Of a stretch of DNA of 8,412 nucleotides, positions 1-7,385 are shown piece after piece. Under the pieces are notes generated by a model. The model was not told the DNA's origin, ran no database searches, and worked only from the letters and a program-made list of their open reading frames with translations. Made by a program: the position numbers and the translations under genes. How positions within the stretch are numbered: the stretch's first letter is position 1; each line of letters starts with the position of its first letter. Location: assembly GCA_946481225.1 (NCBI GenBank), contig CAMLNJ010000104.1:1-8412 (forward strand), given 5' to 3'. The DNA is from an uncultured Verrucomicrobiota bacterium (GTDB lineage: Bacteria; Verrucomicrobiota; Verrucomicrobiae; Opitutales; Opitutaceae).

Positions 1-10
1 AGCATATTTG

Positions 11-676
11 ATGGCCCTCTCAGCACCCTACGGCGGTGGCGCCCGCCGCCCCAATCAGCCCTACCAACGTCGTAACAACGACCCGTTTGCGCACATCAAG
101 CGCAACGACAAGATCCGCTCCCCGGAAATCCGCGTGATCTCCCCCGAAGGCAAGCAGCTCGGCATCCTCCCCACCGAACGCGCTCTCGCCCTCGCTCGCC
201 AGTTCAACCTCGACCTCGTCGAGATGTCGGCGAACGCGACCCCGCCCGTTTGCCGCATCATGGACTTCGGCAAATACATCTACGAGGAGCAGAAGAAGAG
301 CAGCCACGCGAAGTCGACCGCCAGCAAGCTCAAGGAGGTCGAGTTCACCCCCCGCATCGAGCAGAACGATTTTCTCACCAAGATCCGCCACGCCGAGGAG
401 TTCCTCGACCATGGCAACAAGGTGAAACTTCGCCTCAAGTTCCGCGGTCGCGAAATGGCCCACACCGAGATCGGCTTCAACGTCATGAAGCGCGCCCTCG
501 AAGAGCTTTCCGGCATGGGGCATCCCGACTCCGAGCCCAAGCTCATGGGCAAGCAGATCAACGTCATGCTCACGCCCTATCCCGCCAACAAGCGGAAGCG
601 CAAATACACCCTCCACGCCGACGAGCAGGCCATCGACGACACCGGCAAGGGCGACCACGACGACGATCAGGATTAA
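11..676 (+). CDS. infC: Translation initiation factor IF-3
   Basis: IF-3 binds the 30S subunit, keeps it apart from 50S and checks start-codon/initiator-tRNA pairing. The 221-residue product shows both IF-3 domains: an N domain from about residue 29 (KRNDKIRSPEIRVIS) ending in the family signature RIMDFGKYIYEEQK at residues 82-95, a lysine-rich linker helix, and a C domain from about residue 107 (KEVEFTPRIEQNDF, then VKLRLKFRGREMAH). It is longer than the usual ~175-180 residues because of a Gly/Arg/Asn-rich N-terminal head (residues 1-28) and an acidic tail (DDTGKGDHDDDQD). The ATG at 11 was chosen, but TTG at 8 is also in frame and no in-frame stop lies before it in the window, so the true start could be further upstream. 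rpmI and rplT, the usual downstream partners, are absent; a terminator follows instead. Identity is certain, the exact start less so. Confidence 0.96.
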   Translation: MALSAPYGGGARRPNQPYQRRNNDPFAHIKRNDKIRSPEIRVISPEGKQLGILPTERALALARQFNLDLVEMSANATPPVCRIMDFGKYIYEEQKKSSHAKSTASKLKEVEFTPRIEQNDFLTKIRHAEEFLDHGNKVKLRLKFRGREMAHTEIGFNVMKRALEELSGMGHPDSEPKLMGKQINVMLTPYPANKRKRKYTLHADEQAIDDTGKGDHDDDQD

Positions 677-732
677 CCCGCGCCGGCCGCGGATTCCGCC
701 CGCTCCGGCCTCGCCTCGCAAACGATCTCTCC

Positions 733-765
733 GCCGCGTTCCCTCATCCGGGGCGCGGCTTTTTT
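733..765 (+). terminator. Rho-independent terminator after infC
   Basis: The arms GCCGCG (733-738) and CGCGGC (754-759) are perfectly complementary. A second short pairing (CCC 741-743 with GGG 750-752) lies inside the loop, and a run of six T follows at 760-765. A further GC hairpin without a T run (CCGCG 678-682 / CGCGG 688-692) starts directly after the infC stop. The T run ends only 7 bases before the ATG of the amidase gene, so the same hairpin could also affect amidase expression. Confidence 0.7.
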
Positions 766-772
766 CCGCCCC

Positions 773-1828
773 ATGCCCCGTGTCCGTCCTCTTCTCGCCG
801 CCCTGACCCTCTGCGGACTCGCGGCCGCGGCCCTCTGGCTGGGCGCGCCCGCCGTCGAGGCCGCCGGCCAGGTCGCCGCCAACCGCCCTTCCTCCCGCGG
901 CTCGACCGCGGCGGTGGTGAAAATCGGCGGCGTCTCCTACACCGAGGCGCGCGCCTGGTTCGCCCGCCTCGGCTACAAGGCCGCGTATGATGCGGAGAAA
1001 AAGGTTCTCACGTTCAGTTCCGCCGCCGGGCGAGTCGTCCTCGAGGTCGACTCGCGGGAGGCCTCGTTGCACGGTCTCCGTGTCTTCTTCGGCGAGCCCG
1101 TCGTTTTGCGAAAGGGCTCCATCTATGTCGCCACGATCGATCTCGATCGGTTCCTCGGCCCTATCCTGCGTCCCTCGCAGCTCTCCCCCCGGCCCCTGCG
1201 CACTATCGTGATCGATCCCGGTCACGGCGGCACCGACACCGGCACGCAGAACAAGAAGGGAAAACTCGATGAGAAGACCTTCACCCTCGACGTCGCCAAG
1301 CGCCTCCAGCGCCTGCTCGCCGACTCCGGATGGAAGGTCGTCCTCACGCGCGCCGACGACCGCTTCGTCGCGCTCCCCGCCCGCGCGGAGATCGCCAACG
1401 ACGCGAAGGCCGACCTTTTCGTCAGCATCCACTTCAACGCCGTCGCGAACAACGCCGCCGTGCGCGGCACCGAGACCTACGTCCTCACACCGCGCTTCCA
1501 GCGCTCGACCTCCTCGGCGCTTTCTTCCCCGGCGGACAAGGTCGAGCAGGTCGGCAACCGTCACGATCCGTGGAGCGCCGTGCTCGGCGCGCAGATGCAC
1601 CGCCAGCTTCTCGGCAAGCTCAAGACCGAGGACCGCGGCTACAAGCACGCCCGCTTCGCCGTTCTCCGTCTCGTCGATTGCCCGGGGGTGCTGGTCGAGG
1701 CCGGCTATCTCTCGAACGACGCCGAGGCCCGCAAGCTCAACACCGAGGCCTACCGCGGCGACATCGCCGAGGCCCTCGCCGCCGGCATCCAAGGCTACGC
1801 CGCCGCCCTCGCCACCGCGGGGAAGTGA
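773..1828 (+). CDS. Exported N-acetylmuramoyl-L-alanine amidase (Amidase_3)
   Basis: This is a zinc amidase that cuts the bond between N-acetylmuramic acid and the L-alanine of the stem peptide in peptidoglycan; it should act in the periplasm. Residues 1-30 form a signal peptide (MPRVRPLLAALTL..., cleavage near AVEA-A). Residues ~45-135 (from VVKIGGVSYTEARAWF to YVATIDLDRFLGPIL) look like a copper-amine-oxidase-N/stalk-type domain, often found ahead of wall hydrolases. The catalytic domain starts at ~143. Zinc ligands are H151 (IDPGHGGTDTG), E167 (KLDEKTFTLDVAKRL) and H220 (LFVSIHFNA), and the catalytic Glu is E309 (GVLVEAGYLSN), so the active site is complete. The ATG at 773 is the only start that keeps the signal peptide. 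There is no Shine-Dalgarno; the preceding bases are the T run of a terminator plus CCGCCCC. It resembles AmiC-type enzymes, but I give no symbol because the N-terminal domain is not AMIN. Confidence 0.93.
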   Translation: MPRVRPLLAALTLCGLAAAALWLGAPAVEAAGQVAANRPSSRGSTAAVVKIGGVSYTEARAWFARLGYKAAYDAEKKVLTFSSAAGRVVLEVDSREASLHGLRVFFGEPVVLRKGSIYVATIDLDRFLGPILRPSQLSPRPLRTIVIDPGHGGTDTGTQNKKGKLDEKTFTLDVAKRLQRLLADSGWKVVLTRADDRFVALPARAEIANDAKADLFVSIHFNAVANNAAVRGTETYVLTPRFQRSTSSALSSPADKVEQVGNRHDPWSAVLGAQMHRQLLGKLKTEDRGYKHARFAVLRLVDCPGVLVEAGYLSNDAEARKLNTEAYRGDIAEALAAGIQGYAAALATAGK

Positions 1829-1968
1829 GGCGAACGCGCGCGCGGAAAGCGGGCGCGGGCCGGCTCCCGTTTCCCTAGGCAGAAAGGCCTGCGCAAATTT
1901 TGCCGCGCGTGTTTCTCCTGCTCTGTGGCGGGCTTAAGAGAAAACCCCGTCGCGCCATCGTCTGGCGG

Positions 1969-2004
1969 TTGCTTTGCCCCGCAGTGCCCATCAGGTTTTT
2001 CCCG
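1969..2004 (+). promoter_or_regulatory. Possible promoter/leader of the protease gene
   Basis: This is the 3' part of the longest intergenic stretch (1829-2004, 176 bp). It begins with TTGCTTTGCCC (1969-1979), close to a -35 TTGACA, 36 bases before the ATG. No good -10 box stands at 17-bp spacing. The same start, TTGCTTTTCCC, occurs at 3056, 39 bases before the next gene, which is the main reason for listing it. The rest of the gap, 1829-1968, holds a GC-rich run after the amidase stop, an AT-richer patch (GCAAATTTTG, 1893-1902) and no clear terminator or small gene. Confidence 0.25.
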
Positions 2005-3000
2005 ATGTTTGCCCGCCGCCTTGCTGTCGCCGTTTTCATCCCGTTCGTCGCGTCGCTCACCGCCGCCGCGCTCCGGGCCGAACCCAAGATCATCGACCTT
2101 AAAAGCGGGGCGCAGCTCCGCGCCGAGATCCTTGCCGAGCGCCCCGACCGGATCGTGGTCGATCTCGGATTCACCGTCGTGTCCGTTCCCCGCGAGGAGG
2201 TGGATCGCATCGGCGCCATCGCCGCGCTGGCCGGCGACTCGTTCGACGCCGCGGGCGACGGACAGCTCTTTCGCTCCGTCGTCAACCCGCCGCTCTTGCC
2301 GATGCAGGCCAACGTCGAGCGAGTCGACGGGGCCGTCGTCCTCGTCCAGTCGCCCACCGGGCTCGGGTCGGGCTTCATCATCCATCCCGACGGCTACGTC
2401 GTGACGAACCACCACGTCGTCGCCGGCGAGACCGAGCTGAGCGTGACGCGTTACGTCCGCAGCGCCGGGGAACTCGAGCGCGTGCGCCACCAGAAGATTC
2501 GCATCGTGGCAACCGATCCGCGCGTCGACCTCGCGCTCCTCCGCATCGAGGACGCCAAGGGCCTCGACGCCTTCCCCACCGTGCCCGTCGGCGATTCGCA
2601 GGGCCTTGAGGAAGGGCAGAACGTCTTCGCCATCGGCAGCCCGCTCGGCCTCGACCGCACCGTCTCGCAGGGCATCGTCTCCTCGAGCAAGCGCCTCGTG
2701 GACGGCCAGCTCTACATCCAGACCACGACGCAGATCAACCCGGGCAATTCCGGGGGTCCGCTCTTCAACCTCCGTGGCGAAGTCATCGGGGTAAACAACA
2801 TGAAAGCGATGGCTATGGGAGTCGAAGGCCTGAACTTCGCCATCCCCGTCACGGTGTTGAAAAACTTTCTCCGCAATCGCGAGGCCTTCGCTTTCGACCC
2901 GCGTAGCCCCAACGCCGGGTTCCGTTACAATACGCCTCCGCGTCCGGTGGCCGCGCAGGCCAAGTCGGTCGCCCCGTCCGTCGCGCCGGCTTCCCCCTGA
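2005..3000 (+). CDS. Exported trypsin-like (HtrA-type) serine protease, no PDZ domain
   Basis: This is a chymotrypsin-fold serine endopeptidase of 331 residues, probably periplasmic. The triad is complete: H137 in VVTNHHVVAG (TNHHV, where HtrA proteins have TNAHV), D175 in DPRVDLALLRI, and S249 in INPGNSGGPLFN. Further HtrA-like features are GSGFIIHPDGYVV, AIGSPLGLDRTVSQGIVSS and the end of the fold at GLNFAIPVTVL. Residues 1-25 are a signal peptide (MFARRLAVAVFIPFVASL..., cleavage ALRA-E). Between it and the protease lies a short beta-rich segment (residues ~29-70, LKSGAQLRAEIL...VVDLGFTVVSVPREEV). After the protease there is only a Pro/Ala-rich tail of about 40 residues, so there is no PDZ domain, unlike DegP/DegQ/DegS. 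The ATG at 2005 was chosen over in-frame upstream starts (TTG at 1900) because it places the signal peptide at the N terminus. Target proteins are unknown. Confidence 0.9.
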   Translation: MFARRLAVAVFIPFVASLTAAALRAEPKIIDLKSGAQLRAEILAERPDRIVVDLGFTVVSVPREEVDRIGAIAALAGDSFDAAGDGQLFRSVVNPPLLPMQANVERVDGAVVLVQSPTGLGSGFIIHPDGYVVTNHHVVAGETELSVTRYVRSAGELERVRHQKIRIVATDPRVDLALLRIEDAKGLDAFPTVPVGDSQGLEEGQNVFAIGSPLGLDRTVSQGIVSSSKRLVDGQLYIQTTTQINPGNSGGPLFNLRGEVIGVNNMKAMAMGVEGLNFAIPVTVLKNFLRNREAFAFDPRSPNAGFRYNTPPRPVAAQAKSVAPSVAPASP

Positions 3001-3030
3001 TTCCGGCCGCGAACCGCGTCCCGGTAGGCT

Positions 3031-3061
3031 GGCTTGGTTTCGCCGAGCCCGGTCTTTGCTT
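3031..3061 (+). terminator. Possible weak terminator after the protease gene
   Basis: GGCTTGG (3031-3037) and CCGAGCC (3043-3049) form a 7-bp stem with one G-T pair and a TTTCG loop. It is followed by a T-rich but interrupted stretch (3053-3063) rather than a clean T run. It lies 31 bases after the protease stop and just before a possible promoter element of the next gene. The stem is clear; its role as a terminator is a guess. Confidence 0.35.
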
Positions 3062-3094
3062 TTCCCTGTGCCATTCTTTCCCAACGCTTCCCGC
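3056..3094 (+). promoter_or_regulatory. Possible promoter/leader of the 3095-7374 gene pair
   Basis: TTGCTTTTCCC (3056-3066) matches TTGCTTTGCCC at 1969 in 10 of 11 bases and lies at nearly the same distance from the start codon (39 versus 36 bases). Both leaders also contain TGCC a few bases on and end in TTCCCG before the ATG. No convincing -10 box is visible, so this may be a shared regulatory motif or chance similarity in pyrimidine-rich leaders. Confidence 0.22.
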
Positions 3095-4936
3095 ATGACC
3101 CGCCCCGCCTGTTTCCGATCCGCTTCCGCCTTTCGTCTCGCCTTGGGCGCCGCCGCGCTCGCGCCCGCCTTGCGCGCCGCCGAGCCGGCGCTTGATCGCC
3201 TCGTGCCGGCCGACGCCGCCCTGGTCGTGGCCGTCGAGGACGTGCCGGCGTTGCGCGCGAAGCTTTCCGCGTCCCCCTTCGGTCGCGCCTGGGCCGATCC
3301 CGAGATCGAGAAGTTCCTCGCCCCGCTGTTTTCCAATCCCGATTACCAAAAGCTGATCGAGACCGTGAAAAGCGAGACCGGCTACACGCCGGAGGAGCTC
3401 CTGGGTTTCGCCACCGGGGACGTGTTGCTTTCCGTGCCGCTGTCGTCCCTGAAGTTCGCCAAATCAGACCCCGACGCCAACGTGATCGTCGCCCTCGAGG
3501 TGGGCGACAACGAGACGAAGATCCGCGAGCTCATCGCCCAGCAGCAGTCCAAGCAGAAGGAAGATCCCACCGTGTCGGAAACGACCGAGGATTATAACGG
3601 CGCCACGCTGAATATCGTCTCCCGGGTCGCGCCAAAGCCGTCCGCCGACGATGCCGACGCCGCCCCGGTCGAGCCGGCCGAAGCGAAAAAATCCCTCGTG
3701 TGGACCCTTCACCAAGGCCGCTGGTTTCTGGCCTCGAGTCGCGAGCTGGTGACCGGGGCGCTGGACGCCCTCGCCGCCGGCGGCCTCGCCGAGTCGCTCT
3801 CCACCGCGCCTCGCTACCGCGCCGTGCTGGATCGCGCCGGCGGCCGCCCCGACTACGTTTTCTTCGCGGACATCCAGTCGGTTTACCCCGTGATCGTCGC
3901 CGGGATCGAGGCCTCGCGCGATCCCGAGGAGCAGCCCAATCCCATGGGCTTGGAGCCGGCGGGCATGCTCAAGGCCTTCGGTTTCGACACGCTCGGCGTC
4001 GTCTCCGCCACCGGGGCCGTCGCCGCCGACGGCTCCACCGCGAGCGAGTTCGCGCTCACCTACGGAGAGGCCCGGGGCATCGTAAATCTCCTGGCCTACC
4101 GCGACGGCCCGGTCGCGCGCCCGGATTGGGTGCCCGCCGCCTGGAACAACGTGTCGTCGCAGAATTTTTCGCTTCCCGATCTCTGGTCCGAGCTCGAGCA
4201 GATCCTTGATCGCGTGAGCCCGATGCTGGCCGGCATGGTCATGGGGCAGGTCAAGACCTTCGACCGTCAGCTCAAGATCGACATCAAGCGCGACCTGATC
4301 GGCAACTTCGGTTCCAATCTCATCGGCGGCCTGGTGCCGCCCGCCTCCGCCTCGGCCTCCCCGTCCTACGACGAGATGGAACAGTTTTTCGCCGTCTCGC
4401 TCGCCGACGCGGCGACCTTCGAGCGCACGCTCGACGCGATCAAGGCCCGCTTCCTCCCCGCCGACGGCGGCCCGCTCCAGAAGCGCGAATACCTCGGCCG
4501 CACGCTGCACGTTTTCACGCCTCCCGAGGGCTCCTCGGCGGACGCCAAGTCCCTCGCCTACGCCGTCACCGACGGCTGGTTCATGATCTCGGTCGGCTCC
4601 GCCGCGCCGCTCGAGGCGGTGTTCCAGCGCATGAACAAGCCCGATGCGGCCACCTCCTTCTGGGCGCGCGCGGATGTCCGCGGCGCGCTCGAGCCGCTGC
4701 CCGCCGCGGCTTTCAGCATGCAGTTCGCCGAGCTGCCCTCGCTCCTGTCCTCGCTCTGCGCCCTGGCGGCGAAGAGCCAGGCCGACCGCGACGAGGAGAC
4801 GCCGCTGGTCGACGCGTCGGCCGTCCCCTCCGCCGAGATTTTAGCGAAATACTTCTCGCACTCGGTCACGCATGGCGAGCGCAAGGCCGACGGCATGTAT
4901 TTCAAGACCACCACCCCCGCCGCCCCCGTCCGCTGA
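3095..4936 (+). CDS. Secreted protein of unknown function with duplicated DUF3352-like modules
   Basis: I do not recognise a function. The 613-residue product has a signal peptide (residues 1-28, MTRPACFRSASAFRLALGAA..., cleavage near ALRA-AEP) and no other membrane segment. The mature N terminus, LDRLVPADAALVVAVEDVPAL, resembles the opening of DUF3352-type exported proteins; that link is from memory and uncertain. Two similar modules are visible. Residues ~103-265 contain LLGFATGDVLLSVP, then YNGATLNIVS, then WTLHQGRWFLASSRELV. Residues ~400-555 contain LIGNFGSNLIGGLVP, then YLGRTLHVFTPP, then YAVTDGWFMISVGSAAPLE. Trp210 and Trp495 are equivalent. A charged low-complexity insert (SADDADAAPVEPAEAKK, ~182-199) interrupts module 1. 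No catalytic motif was seen. The ATG at 3095 is preferred over TTG at 3056 because it starts the signal peptide. Its stop overlaps the start of the next gene, which implies coupled translation and a shared role. Confidence 0.85.
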   Translation: MTRPACFRSASAFRLALGAAALAPALRAAEPALDRLVPADAALVVAVEDVPALRAKLSASPFGRAWADPEIEKFLAPLFSNPDYQKLIETVKSETGYTPEELLGFATGDVLLSVPLSSLKFAKSDPDANVIVALEVGDNETKIRELIAQQQSKQKEDPTVSETTEDYNGATLNIVSRVAPKPSADDADAAPVEPAEAKKSLVWTLHQGRWFLASSRELVTGALDALAAGGLAESLSTAPRYRAVLDRAGGRPDYVFFADIQSVYPVIVAGIEASRDPEEQPNPMGLEPAGMLKAFGFDTLGVVSATGAVAADGSTASEFALTYGEARGIVNLLAYRDGPVARPDWVPAAWNNVSSQNFSLPDLWSELEQILDRVSPMLAGMVMGQVKTFDRQLKIDIKRDLIGNFGSNLIGGLVPPASASASPSYDEMEQFFAVSLADAATFERTLDAIKARFLPADGGPLQKREYLGRTLHVFTPPEGSSADAKSLAYAVTDGWFMISVGSAAPLEAVFQRMNKPDAATSFWARADVRGALEPLPAAAFSMQFAELPSLLSSLCALAAKSQADRDEETPLVDASAVPSAEILAKYFSHSVTHGERKADGMYFKTTTPAAPVR

Positions 4937-7374
4937 TGCTCTCCGCCCGTCGCCTTCTCCTGTCTGCCGTCCTCGCCGCGGGCTCCGCCTTGTCGCGCGC
5001 GGACGAGACCGCGCCTTTTGCCCCGAAGCTTTCCGGTCCCGAGGTGGCCAAGATCGACTGGAACACGCGCGGTCTGGTCGCGCACGACCTCGACGGGGAC
5101 AAACGCGTCGACCTCGCGCTCATCAACAACGACCGGGCGGCGATCGAGCTCCTTTACCAACAGGATCCATCGGCTCCGGCGCCGAAGAAGGTCGCCGCGT
5201 CCGGCTCCGCGTCCAACCGGTGGGAACCGGTTCTCGAGGACGCGCGCTTCCGGCGCGACACCCTGATCGTGGGCCAGAGCCTGTTCGATCTGGTGGTGGC
5301 GGATTTCGACGGGGACGGCCGGGCGGATCTGGCCGCGACGGGCGAGCCCGCGCCGCTCATGGTCCGTTTTTCCCGTGCGGACGGTTCGTGGGAGGAAAAG
5401 ATTTTTTCCACCTCGTCGGCGCCGGTGAAGTTTCTCGGCTGCCTCTCCACCGCCGATCTGGACGGCGACGGGCGCGCGGACCTCGTGGTCCTTGGCCAGA
5501 AAGAGATCGCCGTGTTTCTCCAGAAGCAGGGCTCCGGCCTCGTGCTCGAAGAGAAGATCCCGCTCGCCGACGACAACGCCTACGGCCTCCTGCTCCACGA
5601 TATTGACGGAGACCGGCGCCCCGATCTTCTCCATCTCGTGTCCGGCCAGCGCGAGGCCCTTCGCGTCCGCTACCAAGTGGCTCCCGGCAAGTTCGGCCCC
5701 GAGCTCGCCTTCGGCCTGAAAACGCCGCGCAGCCCGTTGATCCCGATCGCGGGCGACGGCGAGGAGGTCCCGGAACAACCGGCCCGTCCCCTGGCGGGGA
5801 AACCCGGCGCGAGACCGGCCGGAAAGCCCGCCGTCGCCAAGGCGGCGTCCGGCCTCCTCTTCGCGAGCGCCTTGGGCGGCAGCGGGCAGGTGGACTTCAC
5901 CCGCCTGGCCGCCGCGCCCGGCGACGATCCGTGGCGCGGGCTCGCGCCGCGCGCCTTCGCCCCGCTGGCCGGCGCCCGCAGCACCGCGCTCTACGCCACC
6001 GGCGATTTCGATGGCGATGGCGCCTCCGATCTCGCCGTCGCCTTCGGCGAGACGGCGCAGCTCTTCGTCTACCTGCGCCAGCCCAATGGCGGCTTCACGG
6101 TGCCGCGCCGCGTCTCCTCGCTCACCGACGCCCGCGCCCTGGCCACGCTCTCGTGGACGGCGGGCCATCCGTCCGAGCTTCTGGTCCTGAGCGGCAAGGA
6201 GAACGCGCTCGCGACCATCACGCTCAAGCCCGACGGCACCGCCACGCCCGCGCGCTCGTTGCCGATCCCGGGCCGCTTGATCACTTTTTCCGCCGGGGAA
6301 CTCGCGCGCGAAAAGTCCGGCGCCTCGGCCGGCGCCCGTCCCGGCCTCGCCGTCGTGACCGAGGAGGAGGGCAAGCGCCAGTTGACGCTTTGGACCCGCG
6401 ACCCGGACGGGGCGCTCCTGCGCGGCGCCTCGGTCGTCCTCGCGGGCCTGCGCACCGATCCGCGCGCCATTTTCCTGCACGACATCGACCAGGACGGCCG
6501 GGCGGACGTCCTCGTGGCCGTTCCCTCGGTGGGCGTGCGCGTGTATTTGCAAAAGGCCGACGGCTCGCTCGCCGACGCCGCCGACAATCCGCTTTACCGG
6601 CCGGGTTTGCTCGCGCGGGCCGAGGCGGCGACCTCGCCCCTTGTCGCGGACGACGTCGACGGCGACGGCCACGACGAGTTGCTCGTGAGCGCGGAGAACT
6701 TCATCCGGGCGCTGCGGCTGGCGGCCGACGGGGAACTGGTGACGGTGGCGCAGTTTGACGCGCGCGACCCAGGGGCGGAGATCACGACGGGCTTCGTGCT
6801 GCCGCCGGCGGCGGATGCGAAGGAAGACCCGCTCCGCGTGATCCTGCACGACCGGAAGACCAACCAGCTTCACCTCCTGTCCCGCGCTCCAGGGGCGGCT
6901 GCCTCCGAGACGCTCGACCTGCGCTCGGTCGCCCGTCTCGACGTGACCGGCGCGCTGCGCCTCGCGGGCCCGAAGGGGCGGCGCGAACTCGTTTTGTTGG
7001 GCAAGGACCGCTTCTGGTGGATGCCCGAGGGGGCGGCGGATTTCGCCCTCAAGGGGGAAGGCAGCTACGCGAGCGATCTTCCGGACGTGCGCCACGCCTA
7101 TGTGACCGGCAGTGATTTCGACCGCGACGGACGCACCGATCTGGTCGCCGCCGACGTGGGCACGAACACCATCGAGCTGATCTCGCAAGATGCGGCGGGC
7201 GAGTGGGGGAGCCGCCTGCATTTCAAGGTCTTCGAGACGGATCCGCACTACGAGGGCAACCGTGGCGGCGCCCAGGAGCCGCGCGAGGCGCTGGTCGCCG
7301 ACGTGACGGGCGACGGGAAGCCCGATCTCGTGCTCCTCGTGCACGACCGCGTGCTGGTGTATCCGCAGGAGTAG
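4936..7374 (+). CDS. Secreted FG-GAP/VCBS-repeat beta-propeller protein
   Basis: This 812-residue product has a signal peptide (MLSARRLLLSAVLAAGSALSRA-DE, cleavage ~22). It carries nine Asp-rich calcium-binding loops of the FG-GAP/VCBS type, DxDxDxxxD[LV]. They start at residues 51 (DLDGDKRVDL), 123 (DFDGDGRADL), 174 (DLDGDGRADL), 222 (DIDGDRRPDL), 357 (DFDGDGASDL), 516 (DIDQDGRADV), 573 (DVDGDGHDEL), 727 (DFDRDGRTDL) and 789 (DVTGDGKPDL). Such repeats form integrin-like beta-propellers that bind proteins or sugars outside the cytoplasm. Gaps between loops of about 135-160 residues probably hold blades that lost the calcium site. A Pro/Ala/Gly/Lys-rich linker (~275-310) may separate two propellers. 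No enzyme domain, anchor or sorting tail was seen. The start ATG overlaps the TGA of the upstream gene (TGATG, 4934-4938). Ligand unknown. Confidence 0.9.
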   Translation: MLSARRLLLSAVLAAGSALSRADETAPFAPKLSGPEVAKIDWNTRGLVAHDLDGDKRVDLALINNDRAAIELLYQQDPSAPAPKKVAASGSASNRWEPVLEDARFRRDTLIVGQSLFDLVVADFDGDGRADLAATGEPAPLMVRFSRADGSWEEKIFSTSSAPVKFLGCLSTADLDGDGRADLVVLGQKEIAVFLQKQGSGLVLEEKIPLADDNAYGLLLHDIDGDRRPDLLHLVSGQREALRVRYQVAPGKFGPELAFGLKTPRSPLIPIAGDGEEVPEQPARPLAGKPGARPAGKPAVAKAASGLLFASALGGSGQVDFTRLAAAPGDDPWRGLAPRAFAPLAGARSTALYATGDFDGDGASDLAVAFGETAQLFVYLRQPNGGFTVPRRVSSLTDARALATLSWTAGHPSELLVLSGKENALATITLKPDGTATPARSLPIPGRLITFSAGELAREKSGASAGARPGLAVVTEEEGKRQLTLWTRDPDGALLRGASVVLAGLRTDPRAIFLHDIDQDGRADVLVAVPSVGVRVYLQKADGSLADAADNPLYRPGLLARAEAATSPLVADDVDGDGHDELLVSAENFIRALRLAADGELVTVAQFDARDPGAEITTGFVLPPAADAKEDPLRVILHDRKTNQLHLLSRAPGAAASETLDLRSVARLDVTGALRLAGPKGRRELVLLGKDRFWWMPEGAADFALKGEGSYASDLPDVRHAYVTGSDFDRDGRTDLVAADVGTNTIELISQDAAGEWGSRLHFKVFETDPHYEGNRGGAQEPREALVADVTGDGKPDLVLLVHDRVLVYPQE

Positions 7375-7385
7375 GGGGCGGCGGT

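Noticed and set aside
6..8. ATT as a rare infC start codon, as in E. coli
   Set aside because: This ATT is not in the infC frame; the in-frame candidates are TTG at 8 and ATG at 11.
20..1792. 590-codon open frame on the - strand opposite infC and the amidase
   Set aside because: It crosses both genes, the terminator and the spacer, has no recognisable domain and is a composition effect.
1900..2004. Upstream extension of the protease to TTG at 1900
   Set aside because: It would add 35 residues in front of a clear signal peptide and bury it; ATG at 2005 fits better.
1795..3336. 513-codon open frame on the - strand opposite the protease
   Set aside because: It covers a protease gene with a complete catalytic triad; the translation is low-complexity and motif-free.
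4558..7344. 928-codon open frame on the - strand opposite the propeller gene
   Set aside because: It spans the border of two well-supported + strand genes, its translation is Arg/Gly/Ala-rich with no family motif, and long antisense frames are expected in GC-rich coding DNA.
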